This document shows positions 1-7,558 of a stretch of DNA of 43,452 nucleotides, piece by piece; positions within the stretch are counted from its first letter, which is position 1; every line of letters starts with the position of its first letter. Source of the DNA: an uncultured Clostridia bacterium (GTDB taxonomy: Bacteria; Bacillota; Clostridia; TANB77; CAG-508). Location: NCBI GenBank assembly GCA_934168355.1, contig CAKPNI010000012.1:1-43452 (forward strand), in the 5' to 3' direction. A program made the translations under genes and the position numbers. Under the pieces are notes generated by a model. It saw only the letters and a list, made by a program, of their open reading frames with translations. It searched no databases and was not told where the DNA came from.

Positions 1-242
1 GCAATAATATAATTGATTTTACCTGCTCGCATATCTTCTAGCATCTGCTGAAAAGCTGGTCTGTGTTCCATATCTTTTGCGGATATTCCTGCGTCCTTAT
101 AAACTTTGTAAATTTTATAATCTTTATATTCACAAAGTTGTTTTAGCTTTTCCTCCTGTTCTCCTAAACTAAATCCTTCCCTTGCCTGATCTTCTGTACT
201 TACACGAATATAAATTCCTGCGACTTTTCTTTCTTCATTCAT
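1..242 (-). CDS. Large serine recombinase, N-terminal part (cut by window edge)
   Basis: The first 80 codons of a site-specific serine recombinase are visible; the gene runs off the left edge. The translation begins MNEERKVAGIYIRVSTEDQA, the resolvase N-terminal signature (YxRVST) with the nucleophilic Ser, followed by EGFSLGEQEEKL and DAGISAKDMEHRPAFQQML, typical of the large recombinases of phages and integrative elements. The ATG at 242 follows AAGGAGG at about 251-257. Such enzymes cut and exchange DNA at attachment sites through a phosphoserine link. The catalytic end faces left, so the rest of the gene and probably one att site lie outside the window. A hairpin with a U-run in its leader may attenuate it. 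Confidence 0.9.
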   Translation of the reverse strand, partial: MNEERKVAGIYIRVSTEDQAREGFSLGEQEEKLKQLCEYKDYKIYKVYKDAGISAKDMEHRPAFQQMLEDMRAGKINYII

Positions 243-283
243 TACAACATTACCTCCTTCTTTTAATGAATATAGAAAGACAC

Positions 284-327
284 TAAAAAAAGTGCCACAT
301 AGCATATCGGCTTAGCTATTGACACTT
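284..327 (-). terminator. Intrinsic terminator or attenuator ahead of the recombinase
   Basis: On the minus strand AAGTGTCAATAGC pairs with GCTATGTGGCACTT (one wobble, one bulge) and is followed by seven T. It lies between the small gene at 439-705 and the recombinase start at 242. A competing short hairpin, CACT-T6-AGTG, overlaps the 3' arm and the T-run, so an attenuator is conceivable. Confidence 0.6.
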
Positions 328-438
328 TAAAGTTTTTATTTATTGTTTTAACTATCTCTATTTTTTCTTTTAAATATAATTAATAAATCAATATAGTACA
401 ATTTTTTAAAAACTCTAAAATATCAACATTTTGACTTG

Positions 439-705
439 CTATGTTATGTATTCATTAAATTTTGATAGTGGATATTTATTTTCCAAACTATCTATGTAAA
501 AGTAATCTTGCTCATTAAAGAATAAGTACAGCTTATCTTTAATAATTACTCTGTGTGGCTCTACATATGCTAAATTAGTATGTTCCACAATTCTTAAGGT
601 ACCATTGATAATTTCTGGTTTAACCTTTTTCATTTTGCAAGTCCATTCAATTTTAGAGAGTAATTCTTTACTCATATTGATTTCTTTTTTAATTATATGT
701 AACAT
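439..705 (-). CDS. Hypothetical protein, 88 aa
   Basis: A small protein of no recognised family. The longer frame beginning at 732 is rejected because its first codons coincide with the Shine-Dalgarno AAAGGAGG; the ATG at 705 (MLHIIKKEIN) or the internal ATG giving MSKELLSKIE are the realistic starts. The sequence is charged and has a beta-rich middle (GTLRIVEHTNLAYVEPHRVI, then DKLYLFF). There is no signal peptide or membrane segment. It lies just upstream of the serine recombinase on the same strand, so it may belong to the same mobile element. No function is proposed. Confidence 0.6.
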   Translation of the reverse strand: MLHIIKKEINMSKELLSKIEWTCKMKKVKPEIINGTLRIVEHTNLAYVEPHRVIIKDKLYLFFNEQDYFYIDSLENKYPLSKFNEYIT

Positions 706-743
706 AATACCACAAAAACCTCCTTTTTTCAATATTTTTGGTC

Positions 744-771
744 AAAAAAAGACCGTTTCTTTTGAAACGGT
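744..771 (-). terminator. Terminator of the tRNA-Tyr transcript
   Basis: ACCGTTTC-TTTT-GAAACGGT is a perfect 8-bp hairpin with an A-run on its left, so on the minus strand it is followed by CTTTTTTT. It lies about 90 nt beyond the tRNA-Tyr 3' end. Its arms match the GACCGTTTC class of the intergenic palindromes found throughout the window. Confidence 0.7.
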
Positions 772-857
772 TTAAGATTTTTGTGTTCATCAAAATTTTT
801 GTTGTCTTGGAATTAAGTTATATCAAGACTTTCAAAAAGTTCGACGAAAACTTGTCT

Positions 858-1164
858 TGGTGGGCAGAGATGGATTCGAACCATCGTACGCTCTCGCGGC
901 CAGATTTCTTACTACTATAGTTTTCACTACCATTTTAAATGTTTGTAGTCTGGACTTTCTCTTTATCTCTTTTGAGATACCAGGTATAAAGTCTCTACAC
1001 TCGGAAATTTCTTTCCTAGCTCGGGATTATCATCAGCCTAACCTGTTAAGACTTCCCCGAATTAGCCTAGTTATCATCATATAATCACTTATATGAGCTG
1101 CAAATTTAGGTGTTCGTTACCAAAGACCACAGTCTGGTGCCATTAACCACTCGACCACCTGCCC
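858..1164 (-). tRNA. tRNA-Tyr(GUA) interrupted by a group I intron
   Basis: Read from 1164 down, exon 1 (1164-1129) holds the acceptor strand GGGCAGG, the D-arm GTCGAGTGGTTAATGGC, the anticodon stem CCAGA and loop bases CUGU. Exon 2 (907-858) starts AAA, then TCTGG (pairs CCAGA), a long variable arm with CGC-GAGA-GCG, the T-arm GATGG-TTCGAAT-CCATC, the acceptor TCTGCCC and an encoded CCA. Joining the exons gives the anticodon loop CU-GUA-AA, which with the class II variable arm identifies tRNA-Tyr. Mature length is 86 nt. Between U35 and A36 lies a 221-nt intron (separate entry). The promoter at 1193-1221 and the terminator at 744-771 make it a single-gene transcript. Confidence 0.93.
908..1128 (-). 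ncRNA. Group I self-splicing intron in the tRNA-Tyr anticodon
   Basis: The splice site follows U35. P1 forms between exon CUGU and intron GCAG with the required U-G pair at the splice site. The bases just 5' of GCAG, AUUU, pair with the first exon-2 bases AAAU as P10. The last intron base is G. P2 is UCAUAUAA-GUGA-UUAUAUGA. The core elements are present: P (AAUUCGGGGAA), Q (AAUCCCGAGC; P4 = UCGGG/CCCGA), R (GUAGAGACUUU) and S (AGAAAGUCC; P7 = GACUU/AAGUC). A GGAAA-GAAA-UUUCC hairpin sits between Q and R, and UAUCUC-AAAA-GAGAUA fits P8. There is no internal ORF. The size and compact form resemble the small introns of cyanobacterial tRNA-Leu. Confidence 0.92.
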
Positions 1165-1192
1165 AAATATGCTTTCCTCAAGCACGTTTTTA

Positions 1193-1221
1193 ATTATAAA
1201 GCCTATCCCCAAATTTGTCAA
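1193..1221 (-). promoter_or_regulatory. Sigma-A promoter of tRNA-Tyr
   Basis: TTGACA (1221-1216), a 17-nt spacer and TATAAT (1198-1193) form a full consensus promoter. The expected start is near 1186, about 20 nt before the tRNA. Confidence 0.9.
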
Positions 1222-1276
1222 TACTTTTTTCAAATTTTTTTCAACAAATTTTTCGTCCCAAAATTCCATCTTTTTC

Positions 1277-1350
1277 GTAAAAAGAAACGATCATTTCGCG
1301 AAAAGAAACGGTCCCAATGGGACATTTTGCAAAAAGAACCGTCCCCAATC
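1277..1350. repeat. Degenerate REP-like palindrome cluster
   Basis: Tandem half-elements: GAAACGATCATTTCGCG, GAAAAGAAACGGTCCC, TGGGACATTTTGC, then AAAAGAACCGTCCCCAAT. They belong to the GGGACCGTTTC and GGGGACGGTTC classes repeated elsewhere in the window. It separates the tRNA promoter from the end of the sugar-kinase gene. Confidence 0.75.
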
Positions 1351-1357
1351 AGAAAAA

Positions 1358-2254
1358 TCACAACTGACTCGCTCCAATAATACCGGCATCATTGCCAAAC
1401 CTAGCCACCCTAATCTCAATATTATCTCTTCTATTAAACAACAAATTAGAATTCACCAATCTATCTTTCAACTTATCCAAAAGCATATAATCATATCTAG
1501 CAAAACCGCCACCAATAACAATGCAATCAGGTTCAAAAATATTAATTAAATTAGAAATTCCAATAGACAAATCATCAATATATTCCTCAATAATATCTGC
1601 TATTTTATCAATAGAACTATCCATTATACTTCTAAGTTCAGAACCGGGAATATCATGAGACAAATTTAGTCTATCAATAACCTTTCTCTTAAAAGCCAAA
1701 ATACCACCATAAGTTTCAAAACAGCCTTTCTTGCCACATCTGCAGGGCAAGCCGCCAGCCTTTATTATCATATGTCCAAGCTCATAACCTTCAGTACAAT
1801 CACTATGCATTAAAGTACCATGATAAATAACTGCACCGCCAATACCTGTTCCTAATGTTAAAAAAACTATATTATTAAACTGTTTTATATCACCATACTT
1901 ATATTCAGCAAGAGCCGCACATTTGGCATCATTTTTTATATGTACAGAAAGTCCGGTCTTACTTTCAAGTTCTGTCTTAATATCATAATTTTCTACACCC
2001 AAATTAACAGACCTCAAAATGACACCATTACAAATAGCCCCAGCCATTCCTAAACCAAATTCTAACAAATCATACCTTTGCTTTAATTCTCTAAGTGTAT
2101 CTACAATATACCTTACTGCAACAGGCAAAAGATTCTCTTTCTCCTTTACTGTAAAGTCTTTTTCAAACTGCTCCAAAATTCTTCCATTATTGTCAACAAC
2201 ACCGATTGCAACATGGCTTCCACCAAGGTCAATTCCAACATTTATATTGTTCAT
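1358..2254 (-). CDS. glcK: ROK-family sugar kinase, probable glucokinase
   Basis: 298 aa, the usual length for ROK kinases. It phosphorylates a hexose (probably glucose at C6) with ATP in the cytoplasm. The N-terminal phosphate loop is GIDLGGSHVAIG (residues 7-18), the catalytic Asp is in KNDAKCAA (about D109), the second nucleotide motif is LGTGIGG (134-140), and the ROK zinc signature HMIIKAGGLPCRCGKKGCFE spans 161-180. A late IGGGFA motif completes the fold. The ATG at 2254 follows GGAAGG. ROK proteins include N-acetylmannosamine and fructose kinases, so the sugar is inferred; no helix-turn-helix is present, which excludes a ROK repressor. It stands alone downstream of the pilus operon. 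Confidence 0.85.
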   Translation of the reverse strand: MNNINVGIDLGGSHVAIGVVDNNGRILEQFEKDFTVKEKENLLPVAVRYIVDTLRELKQRYDLLEFGLGMAGAICNGVILRSVNLGVENYDIKTELESKTGLSVHIKNDAKCAALAEYKYGDIKQFNNIVFLTLGTGIGGAVIYHGTLMHSDCTEGYELGHMIIKAGGLPCRCGKKGCFETYGGILAFKRKVIDRLNLSHDIPGSELRSIMDSSIDKIADIIEEYIDDLSIGISNLINIFEPDCIVIGGGFARYDYMLLDKLKDRLVNSNLLFNRRDNIEIRVARFGNDAGIIGASQL

Positions 2255-2291
2255 AAAACAATTCCTTCCTTAAAAAAATTAAATTAGTAAA

Positions 2292-2333
2292 GTCGGTCAA
2301 CTAGCAAACAAATTATATTGCTAGCCGGCCGGC
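2292..2333 (-). terminator. Long hairpin after the pilus operon
   Basis: A 16-position stem with a 10-nt loop: TTGCTAG pairs CTAGCAA, extended by a GC-rich part around the palindrome AGCCGGCCGGCT. Two C-A mismatches on minus become G-U wobbles on plus. A broken T-run (TTTACTAATTTAATTTTTTT) follows on minus. It is probably the terminator of the pil operon. Confidence 0.55.
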
Positions 2334-2354
2334 TCATTCCATAAATAAAATTAA

Positions 2355-3704
2355 TTATGACAAATATGCATCGAATAAGAAAGTTCCCATGTAAACTTGT
2401 ATCATTGGTACGACAACTACTATAACAAAGAATATTAAAACTATACCAACAATAGCATACATTACTTGTGGTAGTGTTTTCATAATTGCTTCCATAGTAT
2501 TGTCTATATCTATTTCCATATATTCAACCAATTTTTCCATCATTTCTGAAAGGTCAGTTTGCATACCTATTTTTAGCATCTCTGTAATCATTGAGGATGC
2601 TAAACCTGATTTTTCAAAAGGTTCAATCCATGACTGTCCAATTAATATATTTTTTAATGCATTTTCAATTATTGATAACATAACATAATTGCTTACTACG
2701 TTTTTACTTACATCCAAGGCTTCTTGTATTCTCATCCCATTTTTCAAGTTTAAAAGCATTGCTTTCATCAATCTTGAAAAATCTAATGAAAATATTAGTT
2801 TTCCAAATATAGGCATAGTATATTTAAAATAATGGAACTTATATTTTCCTTTTGGTGTTTGTATATAAGCAACTATTACAACTACTATTGCTACAATTAT
2901 AAATGTCGGTACTGGCCAATATTTAATCATCGAATTGACAACTCCCTGAAACCAAACTGTTATCGCGGGTAATTTGGTTGATGTTCCAACATCTTCAAAT
3001 ACTTTGTCTATCTGTGGTAGTGCAACTAGTGTTCCAACAAATAACATGATAATTAATAATACAAATTGAGCAATATTTGGAATTAATATTCCTTTTAACT
3101 TTTTTGTTATTTTAGCAGAGCCATCTAAATATTCTATTGCTTGCAATAATGCATTTTCTAGTGAACCTGATAGTTCTCCTACTCTTATCATGTTTATATA
3201 TATATATGGAAATACATTTGAATAATATTCCATTGTTTTATACATATAATCTCCGGCTTCAACTCCTGCTAAAATATCTTCTAGTATCTCTACAAGAGTC
3301 ATATTTTCTGTACTATCTATTATTGTTGTTAATGCATGTACATTATTGAAATTTGCTTTTTTTAGTAGATAAAAGTTTTGTGTAAAAATTGATATGTCCC
3401 TTTCTGTAACTTTTTCTTCTGTACCTAAATACATATTAATTTTATCTTTTACAGAAAGTTTTCTTCTATTATCATTTAAAACAACTGTTGTATTAACATC
3501 ATCTAGTACATCTTGGATGTTTGATATATTCCTTTTCTTTTTCTTCAATATCTTGGTTCTTTTTGCATTTCTTTGTACTATAGATATTGGATATAAACCA
3601 TTTGCTTTTAATTTTCTTACTAAAGTTAGTCTATTTCCTTCTTCAACTCTGTTTGAAACTATTCTTCCATCTTCGGTTAAAGCTCTATAACTAAATGTTG
3701 CCAT
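2355..3704 (-). CDS. pilC: Type IV pilus inner-membrane platform protein PilC
   Basis: 449 aa, GspF/PilC family. It forms the inner-membrane platform on which the PilB and PilT motors act. The N-terminus MATFSYRALTEDGRIVSNRV is the GspF start, followed by two T2SSF domains. Hydrophobic segments are visible near NIAQFVLLIIMLFVGTLVAL, VPTFIIVAIVVVIVAYI and, at the C-terminus, MYAIVGIVLIFFVIVVVVPM. A Lys/Asn-rich insert (about 48-90) after the first 45 residues is longer than usual. It is the last gene of the operon, 65 nt after pilT. The Shine-Dalgarno AAAGGAGG precedes a seven-codon mini-ORF that stops just before the pilC ATG (see findings). Confidence 0.93.
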   Translation of the reverse strand: MATFSYRALTEDGRIVSNRVEEGNRLTLVRKLKANGLYPISIVQRNAKRTKILKKKKRNISNIQDVLDDVNTTVVLNDNRRKLSVKDKINMYLGTEEKVTERDISIFTQNFYLLKKANFNNVHALTTIIDSTENMTLVEILEDILAGVEAGDYMYKTMEYYSNVFPYIYINMIRVGELSGSLENALLQAIEYLDGSAKITKKLKGILIPNIAQFVLLIIMLFVGTLVALPQIDKVFEDVGTSTKLPAITVWFQGVVNSMIKYWPVPTFIIVAIVVVIVAYIQTPKGKYKFHYFKYTMPIFGKLIFSLDFSRLMKAMLLNLKNGMRIQEALDVSKNVVSNYVMLSIIENALKNILIGQSWIEPFEKSGLASSMITEMLKIGMQTDLSEMMEKLVEYMEIDIDNTMEAIMKTLPQVMYAIVGIVLIFFVIVVVVPMIQVYMGTFLFDAYLS

Positions 3705-3769
3705 TAATCTAGTTTATGCTAGTATTTCAACTAACATATCCTCCTTTCTACAAATAATGTTTTTTGGAT

Positions 3770-4900
3770 TTAATATCTTAAACCATTCATTCCTGCCATT
3801 CCGCTGTCTTTTTTTATTTTCATTTGCATTATTGTTCTATTTAATATTTCTATGTTTTTCTCTTCTATTTGTGCTTTTGCTTGTTCTAATGTTATTTTTC
3901 CATCAACAAAACATTTAGCCAATGAGTTTATTAAACCTATACTTCCTTTTTCTGATGCACTTTGTATTGCATCTTCTATTTCTGATACACTTATTTTTTC
4001 TTTTCTAATTATACCCGAAACTATATTATCCACAACCATTACCTCTGGAATTAATACTAGTTTTCCATCTGTTCCTTGTAATAGTCTTTGTGATACTACA
4101 AGTTTTAAAATTGATGATAACATATATTTTATTTGTGCTTGGTCTCTTACTTCATAAAAGTTTATCATTCTATCTATTGTTTCTGCACATGATTTTGTAT
4201 GTAGCGTTCCTATAACCAAGTGACCAGATTCTGCCATTTCTATTCCAGCTTCCATTGTTACTTTATCTCTAATCTCTCCTATTACAAGGATGTCGCAATC
4301 CTCTCTTAAAGAGTTTTTAACACCTTCATGGAAACTTAATGTATCTCTTCCTAGTCCTACTTCTTTTTGAACTATTAATGATTTTTTAGAATGATGTTTG
4401 TATTCTACTGGGTTTTCAAGAGTTAATATTTTTCTATTTTGATTTTCATTTATGTCATTTATTAATGCATTTAATGTTGTTGTTTTACCAGAGTTTGTTT
4501 TACCAGTAACAAGAATTAGCCCCTGTGGTTGATATGTCATTCTTCTTACTATATCTGGAACTCCTAATGACTCATAAGATGGTAATGTATTTTTTATAAT
4601 TCTTAAAGTTGCAATTGGAATACCATCTGTTGATGATATATTTACTCTAAAACGAAGGTCTGCATATTCTAAAAGTGTATCTAGCTTTCTTGTTTCTTGA
4701 AATACTTTATCTGCTTCTATATTTCCTTTTACTAAAAAATCATATATTTCATTCATATCCTCTTCTGTTAAAACTTCACCACATTCAGCTGGTTTTAAAT
4801 CCCTTGCAATTCTTAGCATAGGCTTATTTTCTACTATAAAATGTATATCTGATGCATCTTTTTCGATTGCCTCATCTAAAACTTTGCCAACATTAATCAT
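3770..4900 (-). CDS. pilT: Pilus retraction ATPase PilT
   Basis: 376 aa. A hexameric AAA-like ATPase that depolymerises the pilus for twitching motility. The Walker A reads TGKTNSGKT (about 132-140), changed from the usual GPTGSGKS. The Asp box is LENPVEY, Walker B is DILVIGEIRD (203-212) and the His box is GHLVIGTLHT (226-235). The N-terminus (DEAIEKDASDIHF) is the PilT PAS-like domain. There is no tetracysteine motif, which separates it from PilB. The ATG at 4900 follows AGGAGG. It lies 12 nt after pilB. PilU is the alternative, but this is the only retraction-type ATPase in the locus. Confidence 0.92.
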   Translation of the reverse strand: MINVGKVLDEAIEKDASDIHFIVENKPMLRIARDLKPAECGEVLTEEDMNEIYDFLVKGNIEADKVFQETRKLDTLLEYADLRFRVNISSTDGIPIATLRIIKNTLPSYESLGVPDIVRRMTYQPQGLILVTGKTNSGKTTTLNALINDINENQNRKILTLENPVEYKHHSKKSLIVQKEVGLGRDTLSFHEGVKNSLREDCDILVIGEIRDKVTMEAGIEMAESGHLVIGTLHTKSCAETIDRMINFYEVRDQAQIKYMLSSILKLVVSQRLLQGTDGKLVLIPEVMVVDNIVSGIIRKEKISVSEIEDAIQSASEKGSIGLINSLAKCFVDGKITLEQAKAQIEEKNIEILNRTIMQMKIKKDSGMAGMNGLRY

Positions 4901-4912
4901 TTGTTAATCCTC

Positions 4913-6562
4913 CTATAAACTATTAAATATTATTAATTTTTTGTTTAATTCACTAAGGTTTGTTTCACCTTTTATAACCTTATTTACGCCATCTACAATT
5001 AATGGTCTGTAGTTTTTCTCCATTGCCTTTTTTCTAATTTCAATACTAGATTTTCCTTCCATAATTAACTGGCTCAATTCTTCATCTATATTTAATACTT
5101 CAAATATTCCTGTTCTATCAAAGTATCCCGAATTGTTACATTTATCACAACCTACTGCATCATATGTTTTTGCACCATCTATATTGAATTCATAATCATA
5201 TTTTTCGCCTATCTTTTTTATTACTTCTTTTTCATAATCTGTAAATTCTCTTTCTCTTCTACAGTGTGGACAAATTTTTCTTAACAATCTTTGTGAAATT
5301 GTTGTTCCAACTGTACTTGCGATGTCATAATCTGAAAGTCCCATTTTTCTTAATCTTGTTACTACTTCTATTGCATCTATTGTATGTATTGTTGATAATA
5401 CATAATGTCCTGTTTGTCCTGCTTCTATTGCAATTTCTGCTGTTTCTCTATCTCTAATTTCTCCAACTAGTATTACATCTGGGTCTTGTCTTAAAATTGT
5501 TCTCAAACTATCAGCAAATCGTGTATTTTTATCTACCTCTATTTGATTTAATCCAGGAATTCTTATTTCAACCGGATCTTCTATTGTTGTTATATTTATG
5601 TCATCACTTTTTAAATAATCTAATATACTATAAAGTGTTGTTGTTTTTCCTTCTCCTGTTGGTGCTGCCATTATTGTTACACTGTTTTTCTTGTTTATAG
5701 CTCTATTTAACTCTTTTTCTCCATATGGGAAACCTAGCTCAAATATATTTTTTATGCTTTCGGTTTTTTTAAGCATTCTTAAAACAAATTTTTCGCCATG
5801 AATATTTTTTTGTGATGATACACGAATATTATAGTCATTATATAATAAAATTCTACCATCTTGAGATTCTTGTTTTTCTTGATGCATATTTGATATAGCT
5901 TTTAATCTTCCTATTAATTGTGCTTGTTTTTCTTTTCCTATATTTGCCATAACAAATAATTGTCCATCTATTCTAAAACGTACTCTTACAGAATCAACCT
6001 GTGGCTCTATATGAATATCTGATGCTCTTTTTTCTATTGCAAGTTTTATTATACTGTCAACTAAATCAGTTACAGATTCTGTTTCTTCAAGATTATCCAT
6101 TACTGTAGTGGAAACCTCTTCAAATCTTGTAAAATATTCATCAATATTTGTTTCAAATGCCATGTATGGTTCCATAACAAGACCTTTATTTAAAACTAAC
6201 ATTTTTACACTTTTTATGTTGTCTTTATTATTGGCAATATCTGCAAATGCAATTTTTATTTTTCCAGATTCTATATCAAATGGAATGGCCTTGTAATTTT
6301 TCATCATATCTAATGGTAAATATTCTGTTGGCTCTATTCCTATTTTTGAATCTGTTAAATATATTCCTTTTGTTCCTATAATGTCGCCAATTTCAGTTGC
6401 TAGTTTGTCTGCATCTGCTTCTTTTAAAATATACAAAATGTCCCCAAGTCTTTTATTTGGGTGTTCTGTTTGATATGCAAGCGCTCTTTCTATTGCATCT
6501 CCACTAACAACTCCTCTTCTAACTAATTCAATTCCTAATGGTTGTTTTCTTTTTAATTCCAT
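4913..6562 (-). CDS. pilB: Pilus assembly ATPase PilB
   Basis: 549 aa, GspE/PilB family. It powers pilin polymerisation from the cytoplasmic face. The N-terminal GspE domain (to about 150) is followed by an ASDIHIEP motif, Walker A APTGEGKTTTL (about 300-310), Asp box IEDPVE, Walker B DVILVGEIRD (362-371) and His box GHYVLSTIHT. The tetracysteine zinc site (C431, C434, C472, C475) is intact, which marks an assembly rather than a retraction ATPase. It follows the minor pilins and precedes pilT closely. Confidence 0.94.
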   Translation of the reverse strand: MELKRKQPLGIELVRRGVVSGDAIERALAYQTEHPNKRLGDILYILKEADADKLATEIGDIIGTKGIYLTDSKIGIEPTEYLPLDMMKNYKAIPFDIESGKIKIAFADIANNKDNIKSVKMLVLNKGLVMEPYMAFETNIDEYFTRFEEVSTTVMDNLEETESVTDLVDSIIKLAIEKRASDIHIEPQVDSVRVRFRIDGQLFVMANIGKEKQAQLIGRLKAISNMHQEKQESQDGRILLYNDYNIRVSSQKNIHGEKFVLRMLKKTESIKNIFELGFPYGEKELNRAINKKNSVTIMAAPTGEGKTTTLYSILDYLKSDDINITTIEDPVEIRIPGLNQIEVDKNTRFADSLRTILRQDPDVILVGEIRDRETAEIAIEAGQTGHYVLSTIHTIDAIEVVTRLRKMGLSDYDIASTVGTTISQRLLRKICPHCRREREFTDYEKEVIKKIGEKYDYEFNIDGAKTYDAVGCDKCNNSGYFDRTGIFEVLNIDEELSQLIMEGKSSIEIRKKAMEKNYRPLIVDGVNKVIKGETNLSELNKKLIIFNSL

Positions 6563-6590
6563 AACTAATTTATCCTTTCTTTTGTTTAAA

Positions 6591-7052
6591 TTATATTTTT
6601 ACATTTAATCTCGCAGAAAAGTTTGTTTCGCATATATTAAAATTAATATCAATTTTAGAATCTGCATAAGTAAATACATTATTACCTGATGTAGAAACAT
6701 TTTCACACAAAACTATTTTTTTTTCATTTGCACCCTCTATACTTATATAATATAAGTTTTCATCTTGGACAATATATTGATGTTCGGTTTCATCATCAAA
6801 TTGAAATATTATGCAATCTTTGCCTTCTAAACTTGATTGAACATTTATTAAATTATTTGAATTAGCATCTTTTGTTATATATGATAAAAAACTTGAATAT
6901 TGCTCTTCCGCATTTTGTTTCATTGTTACATTTGATAAATTCTTAAAAAAATATCCTGAAAGATTTGCCATTAAAGCAATAACAATTACCAAACCTATTA
7001 TATAAATAATTAAAGATGTTAATGTTACTCCTCTATTTGATTTCAATTTCAA
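6591..7052 (-). CDS. Minor pilin or pseudopilin
   Basis: 153 aa with a class III prepilin N-terminus: a short basic leader ending RG, then VTLTSLIIYIIGLVIVIALM as the hydrophobic helix. Mature residue 5 is Ser rather than the usual Glu, so normal docking to neighbouring subunits would differ; loss of Glu5 is typical of tip-initiating minor pilins (GspK/PilX-like). The C-terminal part is beta-rich with two Cys (CIIF, NICETNF). The start is a TTG, with a second in-frame TTG two codons later. It lies between another pilin-like gene and pilB, so a priming role is inferred. Confidence 0.75.
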   Translation of the reverse strand: MKLKSNRGVTLTSLIIYIIGLVIVIALMANLSGYFFKNLSNVTMKQNAEEQYSSFLSYITKDANSNNLINVQSSLEGKDCIIFQFDDETEHQYIVQDENLYYISIEGANEKKIVLCENVSTSGNNVFTYADSKIDINFNICETNFSARLNVKI

Positions 7053-7064
7053 TATTCCTTTCCT

Positions 7065-7550
7065 TTATGTATTTTGCACAATCATACCTATATCGATGTC
7101 TTTAACAGTATCTCCCGAAATATAAAATACTCTTACTTTCACTTGTTTTATTAAATCTTGTGTATCAGTATCACTCGGATAATAATTTTTTATTCCTATT
7201 TGTATTTGATAGTGTTCACCATCTTTTCCTAAATAAGAGTAATATATATAATTATATCCACTTTCTTCTTTTTTGGTATTTTTGTATGTTGATGATTCGT
7301 ATTTATTTGCAATATCATTATTTAATTGACTATTTTGAACATCAACATCTATATAATTCTCAGATTTTATAATTTCTAGTACATCTGATGCTATACTCGT
7401 AGCTGTTGATTTTCTTTTTTCTTCAGCATTCGTTTTTCCCATATTATAAACAATACCAAATATGGTTGGAATAAATATTAGTATAATTATCATTGATATA
7501 GAAATATCTATACCTGCAAAACCTTTATTTTCTTTTAGATTTATTTTCAT
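7065..7550 (-). CDS. Minor pilin-like protein
   Basis: 161 aa. The leader MKINLKENKG is followed by FAGIDISISMIIILIFIPTI, a prepilin-peptidase site and hydrophobic helix. Mature position 5 is Asp in place of Glu, a conservative change that may still allow the N-terminal salt bridge. The rest is a polar globular domain with a coiled start (NAEEKRKSTATSIASDVLEI). It sits between the peptidase gene and the other minor pilin, all closely spaced. Function as an accessory pilin is inferred from the N-terminus and context. Confidence 0.75.
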   Translation of the reverse strand: MKINLKENKGFAGIDISISMIIILIFIPTIFGIVYNMGKTNAEEKRKSTATSIASDVLEIIKSENYIDVDVQNSQLNNDIANKYESSTYKNTKKEESGYNYIYYSYLGKDGEHYQIQIGIKNYYPSDTDTQDLIKQVKVRVFYISGDTVKDIDIGMIVQNT

Positions 7551-7558
7551 TTTTCCCT

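Noticed and set aside
738..1084. Two plus-strand ORFs of 60 and 75 aa
   Set aside because: They run antisense through the tRNA-Tyr gene and its intron and show no protein-like signal.
1120..1140. tRNA-His(GUG) read directly from the contiguous loop CCAGACTGTGGTCTTTGG
   Set aside because: The contiguous reading gives GTG but no D/T-arm continuation; the true 3' half lies 221 nt away and gives GUA with a long variable arm, so it is tRNA-Tyr with an intron.
858..1164. tRNA-Tyr as attachment site for the serine recombinase element
   Set aside because: No repeat of the tRNA 3' end is visible near the recombinase, and large serine recombinases rarely use tRNA genes; the tRNA interruption is an intron with intact splice pairing.
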